DNA of 64,000 nt from NCBI GenBank assembly GCA_026182355.1, contig JAPFBL010000225.1, forward strand, positions 310,001 through 374,000, given 5' to 3'. The notes under the pieces were generated by a model that saw only the letters and a list, made by a program, of their open reading frames with translations, ran no database searches and was not told where the DNA came from. Both the position numbers and the translations under genes were made by a program. Origin of the DNA: Hermatobates lingyangjiaoensis. Taxonomy: Eukaryota; Arthropoda; Insecta; Hemiptera; Hermatobatidae. Positions 34,897-46,948 of this stretch are shown piece by piece. Every line of letters begins with the position of its first letter. Positions within the stretch are counted from its first letter, which is position 1.

Positions 34897-35119
34897 TAGA
34901 GAAAGAGTGGGTACTGACTCTCAAACGGTTCTAATCTTAGTAACGAATTTGTCGAAATATCAAAGTGATATTTGTTTGAGTTGTGAGTCGTTTCAGTTCT
35001 TTAAGAAAAGTGATCTTTCTGTATAATACTAAACATATGTATATATATATAATCTTTATTGAATGTAATATCCGTCCGAAATAGAGAACAAAAGTTTACA
35101 AAATAAACTTTGTATTTAT

Positions 35120-35374
35120 TTGGTTTTTTCACTTTACTTTTGTTTAGTTAATTTGGGGTTCCACCAAACCATCCAGCATACACGTTTACAATCCCCACAG
35201 TCGAAAATCATTAGAAAACTATCACATTTAACTTTCTATGTCCCCAACAAAATCATACACCAAGACCGCAAAGTCTCATCTGCACAGAACTTTGCGACAG
35301 AACGTTATCAATTATTTCACAGCAGATTCCTAACCCACCCCAACCCACTTGCACATTCCCTTCACTCACTTTAA
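35120..35374 (+). mobile_element. Non-LTR retrotransposon fragment, RT C-terminal end
   Basis: The translation carries FYVPNKIIHQDRKVSS, then FATERYQLFHSRF and THPNPLAHSL. The order (Y.PN, IHQD-K-V, a HPNPL box) matches the same C-terminal region as the 10.5 kb fragment, though the sequences differ. No catalytic motif is present. Confidence 0.65.
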
Positions 35375-35770
35375 TATATTTAAACCTGCGAAGGAGTTTA
35401 AAAAGAAAGTGACCCCGAGACCTCCTCTATTAAACCAGCTGTGAGGGTAACCATGTTACGTAGTTCCCCCTATTGGGTGACTACTCATTCGCGTTATAAA
35501 GGCCCGCTAATCGCAGATACCAAATTACAACCACTTCTTAATACAAATACTTTGTAATTGAAGTAAAAAAAAAACTTTTTTTTAATTAAAATATTTTTTC
35601 TCCTACCTATTCGATTAAATTGTTTTATGCGACGAGTCTTAAGTGTGTCAGCTTTTTATTATATTTTTGTCTCTTTTTTTAGCGTACTAAAACATTTCGA
35701 CCTTATCGTCATCAGGAGAAGAAGAAAATGAGTTAACTATAAGCCACTTATTCCTTATTAACTTAATTGT

Positions 35771-36190
35771 TAGGTCGAAGTTCCTAAAACTGTAATTGGC
35801 TGTGAAAGTATGATACCAAAGAATTTAAGAAGAAATGTTGGTTCTTCTCATATCTCGTAAACATGGTACTGCTTTCACTAATACTGAGTCTAATTTGAAT
35901 AAACAATACTGATGATGTTTGTAGTATTCGATCTTTTAATTTAATTAATGAAAGTTCGATAATATTTCTTATAACATTGAAGTGATAATATTAGCTTCCG
36001 TCTAATTTATTCAATGATTTTCATTAAATGTCTGCAAAAATAAGGCACTACATTATTGAGTTCTAATTACTGAGTATTGTCGTTGTTTGACTTGCAATTT
36101 TAATGATTTACCAATCTGACATATATTTTATAACAACAAGTACATTGAATTTTATAAATACCACTATACTTCCTATTACCTTTAAAAAAA
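35771..36190. repeat. Direct repeat copy A
   Basis: Starts TAGGTCGAAGTTCCTAAAAC and ends CTTCCTATTACCTTTAAAAA. Copy B lies at 37280-37772 in the same orientation, with scattered short insertions. The two flank a stretch that includes the element at 36190-36965. Confidence 0.85.
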
Positions 36191-36965
36191 ATCTGGAGTG
36201 GCCTACACTCTACTTTACTATAAGTAACTTAATGTCAAATTTCTTGAGTATATAAAACATAACGTCTCATTTAAGCATAACGTAAACATCTAAATGGGAT
36301 ATAATTATTAGCCTGTCATTCCTGAGGTAGTACAGATAGTGATTGAAGGACATATCAATTTATAAGCTTATTTTTGTACATCACAAATAATTTATTATTT
36401 GCAAATAATTTCATTAGTATAACTACAGCAGTAATAACATTTTAGAAAAACCAAAGTGAACATTTCTTGAAACGAAATAGTATCCTACAAGAGAACATGG
36501 CTATTGTTCAAATAGCCAGTAGATTTCTTACATCGTTTACTTGACATCCTTCTACATTGAATATTAATGTAAAATTTTCAAATTTGAAACAGCAAAATAC
36601 TCTTTTTTTCTCTGAAAAATTCTTTAAACAGCGAAGAAAATGTTGTTTTAAAGGTGATTTGTTAATTAAAGATGTACGATAATTACAGTTATTAATCTCT
36701 AAACGAAAGATTTCAATTTTGAATTATCTTTTACATTTTTGGTTTTTAAAGAATTATTATACTGGGAATTTTATGGCTTTTAGTACTTAATAAGTATTTT
36801 TTCCCCTTTGTCAAATAACATATATACGAATTTTTTTTTATTGAGTGTTGTCATATACCTGCACAATATTATTCCTCTTACATCTTTATAAGTCAATAAT
36901 ATTTTTCATTTTTCCATTAGAAACATCAATTTTATCTCAGTGGATTCGCTCAAAAAATTTCTAAG
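36190..36965 (+). mobile_element. Non-autonomous repeat, about 0.8 kb, copy 1
   Basis: Starts CTGGAGTGGCCTACACTCTA and runs to CTCAGTGGATTCGCTCAAAA. Almost the whole length is repeated in reverse at about 45555-46340. No protein motif is seen. Short relatives of the starting end occur near 55860, 60520 and 61420. Confidence 0.75.
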
Positions 36966-37279
36966 TCAATGTAAACAATGTAAAAAAATACAAAAAATTC
37001 GACAAGTATAGCAGGTGATCTCTTAATCTAGGGTAAACAAAGAGTTTTTATATCGTTATTGCTCTTTCCCGTAATTGAAACTTCATGATTTTTTTTTTAT
37101 GAATTGCTAATTTTCTGTTCCATATTTGGTCAAATTTTCATAATTTTTTAACGAGCCGTTTAGCGTCAAAAAAACATTTTCTGAAAACACAAATCGTACT
37201 GTAACGACCGTTTAGCGAATATAATTTTAGAAAAAAATATCTCAACTCATTCTCCACATATTTTATTACTTAGATTGTT

Positions 37280-37772
37280 TAGGTAGAAGTTCCTAAAACT
37301 GTAATTGCTGTGAAAGTATGATACCAAAGAATTTAAGAAGAAATTTGGTTCTTTCATATTCGTAAACAAATTGTACTTACTTTCAATCTAATACTTTTGA
37401 TGTTAATTTGAACTAAACAATTACTGATTTTAAAATCAGGGTACATTTTGAAAAACAATACTGATGATAAAAAAAAGTTTGTAAAAAAAGTACTTCGATC
37501 TTTTATTTAATTAATGCAAAGTTCGATAATGATTTCTTATAAGGGCCATATTTGAAGTAATAATATTAGAGCTTCCGTCTAATTTGACTACAATGATTTT
37601 CATTATATGTATGCAAAAATAAGGCACTACATTATTGAGTTCTAATTACAGAGTATTGTCGTTGTTTGACTTGCAATTTTAATGATTTACCAATCTGACA
37701 TATATTTTATAACAACAAGTACATTGAATTTTATAAATACCACTATACTTCCTATTACCTTTAAAAAAAAAA
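37280..37772. repeat. Direct repeat copy B
   Basis: Same order of sequence as copy A: TTCCTAAAACTGTAATTG, then AAGAATTTAAGAAGAAAT, TGCAAAAATAAGGCACTAC and CCTATTACCTTT. It is longer owing to several small insertions rich in A or T. Confidence 0.85.
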
Positions 37773-38024
37773 AACTACATTAAAATTGTTCTTGAAAACA
37801 AGCCTGCAAAGTGGGTCCAATGACTCAGATATAGGAAAACTGTGACATTTGACATTAAACGATTTTATTGCTTGTCACTTGCCCTCGGCCAAAGTCTTTG
37901 CTCCTCTTGTCCGGTTCTATTTTTTATATATAATCTCTAAATCCAAATAAATGAGTTATGTACGATATATTTATGTTTCTGTAATCCAGTTTAGTTCTTT
38001 TTGCTCAGTAGATTTATTATTGTT

Positions 38025-38150
38025 AATCAGCTCAAAAACGAAGAAAAGCAAAACACAGAGAAAGAGACACACTTACAAATTCAAATTTTCGGATGATCCG
38101 TCTTCAGGAGAAAATAGAATGGGTGACCAAGCACGCTGGAAACACAACGG
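38025..38150. repeat. Foldback family 5-like, single arm
   Basis: It carries CACAGAGAAAGAGACACAC, ATTTTCGGATGATCCGTCTT and CAGGAGAAAATAGAATGGG. On the minus strand at 38087-38107 it gives CTGAAGA, a CGGA/TCCG hairpin and GAAA. A sister arm lies at about 52015-52150. Confidence 0.75.
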
Positions 38151-38500
38151 CCTATTTATTATTGATCGTTATAATAATAATAAATCAGATAACAATAAAT
38201 TTATTATTGTTAATATAATTAAAACCAGTTTTGAAAATTATAACTATTGAGTTTTATAAATAATTATGAAAATTAATTGTTGGGGAAAGTTTTATGCGAA
38301 ATAGGGTAATGCCGTATATTTGCATTCTATATTTGTAGTAACTGCCATGAAATTGTAGAGTATATTCTCAAACAATGATGCGGACCACTCAGGATTATAT
38401 TATTTTGCATTATAATCCCTACAGGTAAACGTTTTCAGTCATGCAATACATTATTCTGTTTGGTGAAGTGTGTTTTCTAATGGTGACTTTGTTTTCACAG

Positions 38501-38679
38501 AACGGCAGTACTGCAGAGAATGTGGGCGAAGCTACGTCAGAGTGGGTGACCTCCGACGTCATCAGAAGTACGAATGCAACAAGGAGCCCCAGTTCTCCTG
38601 TCCACATTGTCCCCACAGAACCAAGCAGAAACATAACCTCAGAGTACATGTATCCGTCCAACACCGCAAACTAATCTAG
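38501..38679 (+). CDS. lola: lola alternative terminal exon 17
   Basis: The acceptor GTTTTCACAG ends at 38500. It encodes 58 residues: finger 1 at C4, C7, H20, C25 (CRECGRSYVR) and finger 2 at C33, C36, H49, H54 (CPHCPHRTKQ, with His for the usual Tyr). The linker is the standard YECNKEPQF. The tail is RKLI. AATAAA at 38852-38857 is 173 bases past the stop. Confidence 0.93.
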
Positions 38680-39527
38680 TCCTGTCCCAATGCCCAACAA
38701 AATATACTCTCTCAGATCATAAAAGCTTCTTCTTCACTCCTCACTTTCAAGTTCTTTCCATTCAATATATTGTAGGTCCAGAATTTGTTTTCTACATATT
38801 TAATTTAGGTATCAAACAATCAAACTAACTTGATTGTTCTTTATAAATACTAATAAAGTAAAAATTTAATAATAAATAATAAAATATTTATTATTTCATT
38901 TCGATATCGTTTTGCTCTTTTATAGTTGGTTATTATGATTTACACTATTTCATTATTATTTAATGAATTGTTTTCCAAGAATTGTAGAAGTTTTCAAAGA
39001 TAGTCTGAAATACAGCAAACACATTTGAATTCTTTCAGGAGTTTCTGAAGCTGCTTGTTACATGATGAACCCTAATAACTTGTAGGCTTTGTATTTTGTT
39101 AGGGTAATAAAGAAAGAGCAGGACGATACTAAAGGCACTTCACAAGTTCTTAAATAGTATGTTCGTAAAAAGTTGACTCAGTTCTGAAGAAGGAATTGAA
39201 AACTAGTGTTGAAGAAACTTCTGTTATATATATATATATATAACTTTAAATTACACAAAGCACGACACAGAAAAGAGAATAAAAAGAACACTTACAGAAT
39301 TCAATATTTCGAACTGTTGTTCGTCATCAGGAGAGTAGTAGACTAGAAGAGAGGACGAAGTGAGAGAGATCTCCCCACGTCGAAAACGGAGCGCGAATCA
39401 TATATATATATATTATATATATATATATAACAGATTCAATAATATATCGACCGTTTAGAGAACACACCTATATATATATATAAAGAAAAACACTGATTTC
39501 AAATTAATATTTTGGTTTGTGTTTCAG
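38680..39527. other. Gap between exons 17 and 18
   Basis: It holds the exon 17 poly(A) signal, AT microsatellites at about 39225-39242 and 39398-39432, and between them a minus-strand hammerhead-like motif at 39307-39330. Confidence 0.6.
39307..39330 (-). ncRNA. Hammerhead-ribozyme-like core
   Basis: On the minus strand this reads CTGATGA, CGAAC, ACAA, GTTCG and AAA, so both conserved boxes and a five-pair stem II are exact. It lies between two AT microsatellites. Such motifs are known from terminal repeats of Penelope-like elements. The stem III and cleavage triplet could not be assigned with confidence. Confidence 0.6.
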
Positions 39528-39727
39528 GAAGTAATAAGTTCAGATGTCCCTCGTGCCACCGGGCCTACTACCACAAAAGCAGTCTTAGCAAGCACATTAA
39601 GTACGAGTGCAACAAAGAGCCTCAGTTTTCTTGTCCCCACTGCCCTTACAGAGCGAAGCAAAAAATCTGCATACGGAGCCATGTCGCTCTCAAACACTCA
39701 GAGATCTTCAAAAACTTCAATTTCTAA
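39528..39727 (+). CDS. lola: lola alternative terminal exon 18
   Basis: The acceptor GTGTTTCAG ends at 39527. It encodes 65 residues: finger 1 at C6, C9, H22, C27 (CPSCHRAYYH, with His for the Gly after the second Cys) and finger 2 at C35, C38, H51, H56 (CPHCPYRAK). Finger 2 has ICIRSH, placing a Cys inside the helix. The tail is SEIFKNFNF. Two other frames across it are shadows. No nearby AATAAA was found. Confidence 0.93.
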
Positions 39728-42158
39728 ATTATCATGTTACGCAGTTTTTTTTTATATTTCTTGATTTGACTCAAAATATAGGGTACTTTCAATGATTTAG
39801 TTATTATCCATTCATAGTTTTAACTAACCATAAATATGTATATTAGAAACTAAAAGACAAACCTTGCTTAGAGATTGAATGAAGCTGAGAACTCAACACC
39901 CAGTCCTTGTAGATCATATATGATGCTACAGTTATAGAATTTCCCAGTGATTTAGAAGTTTAATTCTTATGAAAGTATGAATGTAAACATTCTACACAAC
40001 TGTGAAACACTGTTGTTATGTTAAATAGTGCTGAAACCTGTTGTAACCTTGATGAATCACTAGCCTTTGTGGAATGGACTACCAAACCTTTGCCTTTTAA
40101 GTCAAATCTGTTTCTAATTTAACCAGGTGTGCACTATCATTCAGCCTACTTTATCCTGTCAGAAACTCCTGCGCTAGTGACCTAAGCACTCCTGGTCACT
40201 TGGTCGCTAGTCACTCACGCTTGTCAGACTGTTTTCTTTTACCTATCTTTCATATTCCATAAGCTCCAAGGTGATGTTCCAATTCTTGTTCTTCAAAGTT
40301 TAAAAAGTTGACCATACTTGCATATCATAACCATGATGACCTGGAGTGCCCAAGAGGTCATCCATTACGAGTTACCATAATAGGGGCCAAAGCGCTCCTC
40401 CCCCGAGGACCACCATAACCAAGTATCACTTTCAGTTGCGGCAGATCCTACACACGCACTAATTATTGTTGCGTTTGCTTGCAGTTATCAATTCTATGGT
40501 TCTTGGATTAAAATATACACATATGAGTCCTGATAACTGGATTCTAATGTATCAATATCTAATTCATTATTCACGAAGCAGTCAAGAATGATTCCTCTAA
40601 GACTTAGGAAATTTTCTATTTTGTTGAAACTTTTTGATCTCTTTCTATAGATTAGTACCATACTTGTATTATCTCTTTTGTCGATGCTTTTCAACCAAAA
40701 TCTTCTCATGTTATTAAACATAACCAAAGAGTTGTCATTTTTAGTGAAATATTAGTCTTAGAATATTATAATTTCATAAAATATTCGTAGTAAGACAAAT
40801 ATCTAATAATATAACCGTATATTACAGAAAATACAAATAAATGACTACTATTTTTTATAAATATTCTTTACAAATATTAATAATTGCAAAATAGGAAATC
40901 AGCTTTAGCTGTGGTACTCTTAGAGGGCCGAGTTCCAACATTTACGACAATATCTAATAAAAAATTATAAATGTATCGTGCAACGAAAGAAGTGTTTTAC
41001 AATGGAAGCCGTATTGTTGTAAAAAAAAAATATGAAATAACTTTCCCATGAATCAATATTACCTAAAAAAAAAGGATCTTAAACATCCCAAGGACTTTAT
41101 AACTAACATTAAGGAAGCGACATATAGATTGATTTCAAGACTTTCTGTAGACAACCATCTATCACAGGCTGAAAACAGACCAAATACCGTTTATTTGTGT
41201 TTGCTGCTATAGTCTGAACAATTGCATATCATAATTAATAATCATTACAACATCTAAATTTTTGTTTATTAACATTTAAATAGCTATAATTTGTAGCTAT
41301 ATCTTGTTAAATAATTTCTGTGTTTTTGTCTTTCAAAGGTGACACATACATGTTTTACTTTTTAGTACTGCTCTAGATGTGGAAGGTTTGGTCCATTTTT
41401 GGTATTTTTGGTTATAATTTCATTATGACCGATCAAACTTTGTTAACTGTATCATGTTCAAATCTTCAGAAAATTCTTTTTTTTTTTTTTTCAGTTTACC
41501 CAATCAGGTTTATAGTAATCTAAAACTGCCAACACTTTAGAGTATGTATTTAGAGGAAGAAACATGTCTAAAATCACATTTTGGTGAAAACAGTAACTGT
41601 CTCATGACAGAATATTGCTTAAGAAAATAGGCCTCATTTACAAAGCAGGGGCATATTTTGCGTAAAATACGTATTTGAAGCCTCAAACGTCTACCCACGC
41701 TTCCCCCTCCACACATACACACAATGATTATCTAAGAAAGGTCAAAAAAGGACTTTGGTGACGTCAAGCCATGCAAATTTATTAAAATATTGTGTACAAT
41801 TTTTTTATGATTATAGTATAGCACACTTGCAGTGCTAGATCTAAAAAGTACCAAAAATGGACTTTGGCGACTGCAAAACGTAAATTCGTCGAGATCTCTA
41901 TAGTGAACTTTCTATTACTACTGTATTTTACCTACTGTATAGTATAGTAAAGTAAAGTATAGTAATTTACTTACTTGTATAGTATAGTATTTGTATTTGT
42001 ATAGTACAGTAAAAAGAATGGATTCAGTTAAAGCTGTTATGATGGTGCGTTAGATGTAATGGAATTGTTGACGAAGTCCTTGTTAGCTGTACTTGAGGTT
42101 TGTGTGTACTAAGATAAATACATATTGGCTTGTTGTGAGTAATGTGTTGTACTTGCAG
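39728..42158. other. Gap between exons 18 and 19
   Basis: AT-rich. About 41560-41830 resembles one arm of the long inverted repeat at 21.4 kb. A 77-codon minus frame at 40494-40727 has no motif. The GTATAGTA-rich stretch at 41930-42010 is low complexity. Confidence 0.5.
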
Positions 42159-42346
42159 GCGGGAAGCCGTTCAAGTGTCCCAATTGCGACAAGCGGTACA
42201 GACAGAAGACGAGTTTAGTCAAACATACCAAGTACGAGTGTAACAAGGAACCCCAGTTTTGCTGTCCCTTTTGCCCCTATAAGGGCAAACAGAAGATTCA
42301 TCTATTCACCCATCAAGTCAACAAGCATATGTACCAACAGCCTTAA
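42159..42346 (+). CDS. lola: lola alternative terminal exon 19
   Basis: Found by reading the sequence for the linker; the frame has no usable start codon. The acceptor ACTTGCAG ends at 42158. It encodes 61 residues: finger 1 at C6, C9, H22, C27 (CPNCDKRYRQ, with Asp for the usual Gly) and finger 2 at C35, C38, H51, H56 (CPFCPYKGKQK). The linker is YECNKEPQF and the tail MYQQP. A second in-frame stop follows directly. AATAAA at 42556-42561. Confidence 0.93.
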
Positions 42347-44267
42347 TAGCCTTTTTATTGTGAATATTTTTTTTCAAGACAACAATTTTTAATTCATAAT
42401 CGAACCTCAATCAATGACTTTAGAATTAGAATACATTGTAAAAAAAAAAATTGCTAGTCGTACATTTTATGAAGGTAAAATGTAATTGATGCTACTAGTA
42501 GTATTTAGAGTGTCCTGCGCCACTGTTTTAATTTCGATAATCCTTTATTGTATGAAATAAATAATGTTTTAAATGATTATTTACATTACCCCTTTTTGTG
42601 TTTAGAATAATTAAATTTAATTATATTTATTATTTATATGTCATTGGTAAACAGCTTATTAATTATAATGCACTTATATCATGGCCATTTATGGACTGGT
42701 TGTAATCACAACGTAGTGAAAGAGGATTGAAGCATGGGGCAAATCATGGTTGACTATTGGTTCATGGTTGATTGTAATCAAGATTGATGTGCCTACAAAC
42801 CATTATATTTTGAAATATTCGTTTTTTCCATCTATTCCTGTTTATTTGTCTTACTTATTGTTCCACATATGGTCCACTAATTGTATTGTAATTTTGTTGT
42901 TGACCTTTGGAAGGTCAAATTCATAAATTCTGAATGTGATTCTATATTTTACAAAATAACAAGCGAGGAAGCGGCGGCCATGGTTCCCTCTGTGTTGCCA
43001 CGGGTTAGTTTAAAGAGTCCTCTCTGATAACGACTTCTTATCACGAGTCTATTCGTCCTTAAAAAGGTTGGACTCTTGTCTAAAATTAGATAACGACTTC
43101 TTATCAGGAGTCTATTCGTCCTTAAAAAGGTTGGACTCTTGTCCAAAATTAGATAACGACTTCTTATCAGGAGTCTATTCGTCCTTAAAAAGGTTGGACT
43201 CTTGTCCAAAATTAGATAACGACTTCTTATCAGGAGTCTATTCGTCCTTAAAAAGGTTGGACTCTTGTCCAAAATTGCTTAACGCTGAAGGAGGTTTTTT
43301 TTTACTTCAAAATTATTTAGTTTGTTCACAGTTTTGTTCTTTTGTATCTCTTATTGGTAACACACAAAAGTTTACTTCTATTTACTGGTTTTATAATGAA
43401 TAGTTTTCGACTCGAGAATATATAGACGGCAGTCCTTTTCTTGAAATTAGGAATCAGATGATCGTTTTGAATCTTTGAAACGCTCTGCAAAATATTCTTT
43501 GATAACTATTAGATCTACAACATATATACAAACAATAAATATTTCGTTCTAATTAATTTTCCAAAATTTATCTCCTATTGAAATATTCCCAGTTTGTAAA
43601 TTGCCTCTTTAATGATATCTCACCTTGTGTTCTTCATGGTAGATCAGCTAGTGTCATGGACAAAAGATTACTGTTATAAAATTACTGTTAAAAGATTTTG
43701 ATGTTATGTCTTGTGTATTACAGTATTTCATTTTACATCGATTTGTTATTTTATTGTTTACTGTAGATAAAGTGCAGTTTCATGAAAAGTTAGTCTCTGT
43801 TTTGATGGATTTGCATGTTTGAAGGACTCCAAAGTCCTTCGAGTCAGGCTCTTATTACTATTTCTCTTCTGAAGTAGTTATTGAAATAGGTCTAAAAATC
43901 TATTGGAGTTCTACACTTTTCATTTCATTTGTTATAAATATTATGAATTAAGTATTTATTGAATGTTTTATTCTATATTTTTGCGATAGAGTAATGCTGG
44001 TTTTCTGTTTATGGTTTTATTTGTCGTAAGTATACTAGTGTTAGATATTCTTTTTATTAGTTGTATTTGGTTTTTAAAGGGTTATATATAAAATAAAATA
44101 TACTGTCTTAAGAATGACTTTAGTGTCAACGATTGCTGAGGACCAAATCCCGCAATGTAAGTCCTCGAGCCGTGATAGTGTCTGCTCAAGGAATGGTGTT
44201 GCTGGCCTTTTGTTTTCGTGTTGCTACGGACTTACTAACGAATAATGAATTGATTCGATGTTTTTAG
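42347..44267. other. Gap between exons 19 and 20
   Basis: It contains the exon 19 poly(A) signal and the 63-base tandem repeat at 43027-43278. Near 43780-43850 a short stretch (TTTGCATGTTT, GGACTCCAAAGTCCTTC) resembles the long inverted-repeat family. No gene was seen. Confidence 0.5.
43027..43278. repeat. 63-base tandem repeat, four copies
   Basis: Units start at 43027, 43090, 43153 and 43216 with ATAACGACTTCTTATCA and contain GTCCTTAAAAAGGTTGGACT. The copies differ by only one or two bases. Because 63 is divisible by three, repetitive open frames of 107 and 111 codons arise on the two strands, and these are not called as genes. Confidence 0.92.
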
Positions 44268-44470
44268 GTAAGAAAACGTGGAACAGGCCTTTCAGATGTG
44301 ACAGATGCAATAAGACTTACGTAGCAGCTGCCAGCTTGTTCACTCACAAGAAGTACAACTGCGGGACGGAGCCCCAGTTCTTTTGTCAGCGGTGCCCCTA
44401 CAAGGCTAAGCAGAAAATTCACCTCAAAAGCCACATCATCCGAAAGCACCTTAATCAATCAACTTTGTAA
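44268..44470 (+). CDS. lola: lola alternative terminal exon 20
   Basis: The acceptor TTTTTAG ends at 44267. It encodes 66 residues: finger 1 at C10, C13, H26, C31 (CDRCNKTYVA, with Asn for Gly) and finger 2 at C39, C42, H55, H60 (CQRCPYKAK). The linker is YNCGTEPQF, with Asn-Cys and Gly-Thr in place of Glu-Cys and Asn-Lys. The finger ligands are intact. The antisense frame is a shadow. Confidence 0.92.
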
Positions 44471-45002
44471 CAACTCTATCTCTTGTATTAGCTTTTTTTT
44501 AACGCATAGTGAAATACATTTGTTTGTCTTTGGAATATAGCGATTATGAGGAGTGTATTGATTTCTTTCCTTAAGCCGTAGTTGTGTCTTTATAGAGTAT
44601 AATAGGACACTTCAGGTACTGTTATAAACCTGTGGCAAGTATAAGCCTCATGTTAAATGGAATGAACACAGGTGATGTAATTTCTTTAGTTAGTAACAAC
44701 AGACACTTGTTATCAACTCTTACAATATTCGACATTGTAATCCAATACACAGTGCCTACCAAGCTAGAAAAGATCCAAATCAAAACATTAGAGAGTTGTT
44801 CTGTTTCTTTATATTTTGTATTTATGTGTAATTTGTTACATTTCAATAGTAAGTGTCTGAAGGAGCCATAAGTTACAATGTTTATATTACTCTTGTTGAC
44901 TTATTCCAGCTAGTCCACACATGTTTACTGCTTGCTTTGATAAAACTGTCCTTTTCACTAAGGTAGAGCAAGTCCAAAGTTTCAACAAATCACTTGTTGC
45001 AG
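44471..45002. other. Spacer between exons 20 and 21
   Basis: 532 bases with no repeat. Frames of 74 and 79 codons on opposite strands lack motifs. Confidence 0.45.
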
Positions 45003-45217
45003 GTTCGACTGTTCGATACCTTTGTGACGTCTGCTTGAGGAACTACGGACGGAAGGACACTCTGGCCAGGCATAAGAAGTTCGAATGCGGCAAGGAACCT
45101 CAGTTCACCTGCCCCTATTGTCCTCATAGAACAAAGCTGAAGTGCAATCTCAAATCACACGTCATTTTTAAACATGGAATGACAGTGCAAAAAGAGGACA
45201 AGTATTCTTGCAACTGA
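45003..45217 (+). CDS. lola: lola alternative terminal exon 21
   Basis: The acceptor TTGTTGCAG ends at 45002. The frame is open to 44921, but the phase and acceptor place the start here. It encodes 70 residues: finger 1 at C7, C10, H23, C28 (CDVCLRNYGR, with Leu for Gly) and finger 2 at C36, C39, H52, H57 (CPYCPHRTK). The linker is FECGKEPQF. The tail has a VQKEDKYSCN end. Confidence 0.93.
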
Positions 45218-46948
45218 ATATATTATATTGCATGTATTAATGAGTTTTCTGTCAAACACAAGTGACTTTCATTATTCCTAATCACTTTTATTAATGACAA
45301 TAACTCGATGAGAAGTCACTCTTTAAATGATTGTCTCTTTATTTTTTATTTACCATCATTACTTCTCTACCTTGTGAAAGTAATTGAATTTGGTGAAAGA
45401 TTACTTTTAAACCCAATTTTGTAAATTATTTAGTTCACTATCTCTGCAGAGAATTTTCAATGGACGAGTGTAATTTTTTTTTAAAAAAAGGTCCATAGCA
45501 CCTGTTTTCTTTTAAGCACAGACCTAATTTGTAAACATCAAGTAACTGGTTCTGTTTTTTGAGCGAATCCACTGAGATAAAATTTATGTTTCTAATGGAA
45601 AAATGAAAATATATTATTGACTTATAAGAGATGTAAGAGGAATAATATTGTGCAGGTAAATGATAACACTCATTAAAAAAAAAATTTGTATACGAGTATA
45701 TGTTATTTGACAAAGGGGAAGGAAAATGATCTTATTAAATACTAAGAAGCCATAAAATTCCCAGTATAATAATTCTGCAAAAAACCAAAAATGTAAAAGA
45801 TAATTCAAAATTGAAATTTTTCGTTTAGAGATTAATAAACGTAATTATCGTACATCTTTAATTAACAAATCACCTTAAAACAACATTTTCTTCGCTGTTT
45901 AAGATGTTTTTCAGAGAAAAAAAGGGTATTTTATTGTTTTAAATTTGAAAATTTTACATTAATATTCAATGTAGAAGGATGTCAAGTAAACGATGTAAGA
46001 AATCTACTGGCTATTTGAACAATAGCCATGTTATCTTGTAGGATAATATTTCGTTTCAAGAAATGTTCACATTGGTTTTTCAAAAATGTTATTACTGCTG
46101 TAATTATACTAATGAAATTAATTGCAAATAATAAATTATTTGTGATGTACAAAAATAAGCTTATAAATTGATATGTCCTTCAATCACTATCTGTACTACC
46201 TCAGGAATGAAAGGCTAATAATTATATCCCAGTTTGATGTTTACGTTATGCTTAAATGAGACGTTATGTTTTATATACTCAAGAAATTTGACATTGAGTT
46301 ACTTATAGTAAAGTAGAGTGTAGGCCACTCCAGATTTTTTATTATGTCTTTCCAAAACCAATAATTTTATTATCAATTATTATATTGAATGTCACAGATA
46401 CTATTCTGAAGAGTCGAAGAGGTTTTTTTTTTAATATATACTTCAACATCTTTAAGTTCATTTTCATAATGTTTTAGTATACAACGGACCATTAAAGTAA
46501 CTATTTCTCATATAGATTTCTGTATAGGTACCACCTCCCTCTTCTTGAATAACATTGACTCCTTCCTCCTTTCTTTATCGCGGACACTAATATTAAATAA
46601 TAATGCCAGGAGATAATATAACGGCCTCTAAAGCTTAAAACAAGTTGCCGGATGTTTGCAAATATGAATAATACCAACTAGTGTTTGAAGTTAACGCATA
46701 TTGTACTCATTCAAAATAGATTTTCTCTCAAGTAGTAGTCGTTTCGATAGGATACTTTTTTATATCAAGGCACATAGGCATTTTAATATATCCTTCAGAG
46801 AAAGTTTTGATAAACAAGTTTCTTTGACGATGATTTCTACCTGAGTGAAGGAAACACAAGGCTGGTATCCTCTGAGTCAACTTACAAGTTCTCCCCTACT
46901 TGACTCTAAAGAATGTTGGGTTTAATAATTATTGTAACTGTTTTGCAG
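45218..46948. other. Gap between exons 21 and 22
   Basis: Mostly the reverse copy of the 36.2 kb element (45555-46340). The remainder is AT-rich without a recognised feature. Confidence 0.55.
45555..46340 (-). mobile_element. Non-autonomous repeat, about 0.8 kb, copy 2 (reverse)
   Basis: It begins GAGCGAATCCACTGAGATAA and ends GTGTAGGCCACTCCAGATTT, the reverse complement of the ends at 36.2-37.0 kb. Similarity is near-continuous with small indels. A 91-codon minus frame at 45438-45713 overlaps its end and has no motif. Confidence 0.75.

Larger units (their letters stand above)
33554..38500. other. 5 kb repeat-rich gap between exons 16 and 17
   Basis: It holds family 1 foldbacks (33880-34020, 34250-34425), AT microsatellites, hammerhead-like motifs on the minus strand (33788-33809, 35695-35715, 38087-38107), a retrotransposon fragment (35120-35374), a pair of direct repeats (35771-36190 and 37280-37772) and a non-autonomous element (36190-36965). 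Confidence 0.6.

Noticed and set aside
43027..43278. Hammerhead-type satellite in the 63-base repeat
   Set aside because: The minus strand has CTGATAA, but no GAAA box follows after a stem II, so the core is not supported.
43068..43403. 111-codon + frame and 107-codon minus frame with repeated peptides
   Set aside because: They are explained by the 63-base tandem repeat staying in frame. There is no start context or domain.
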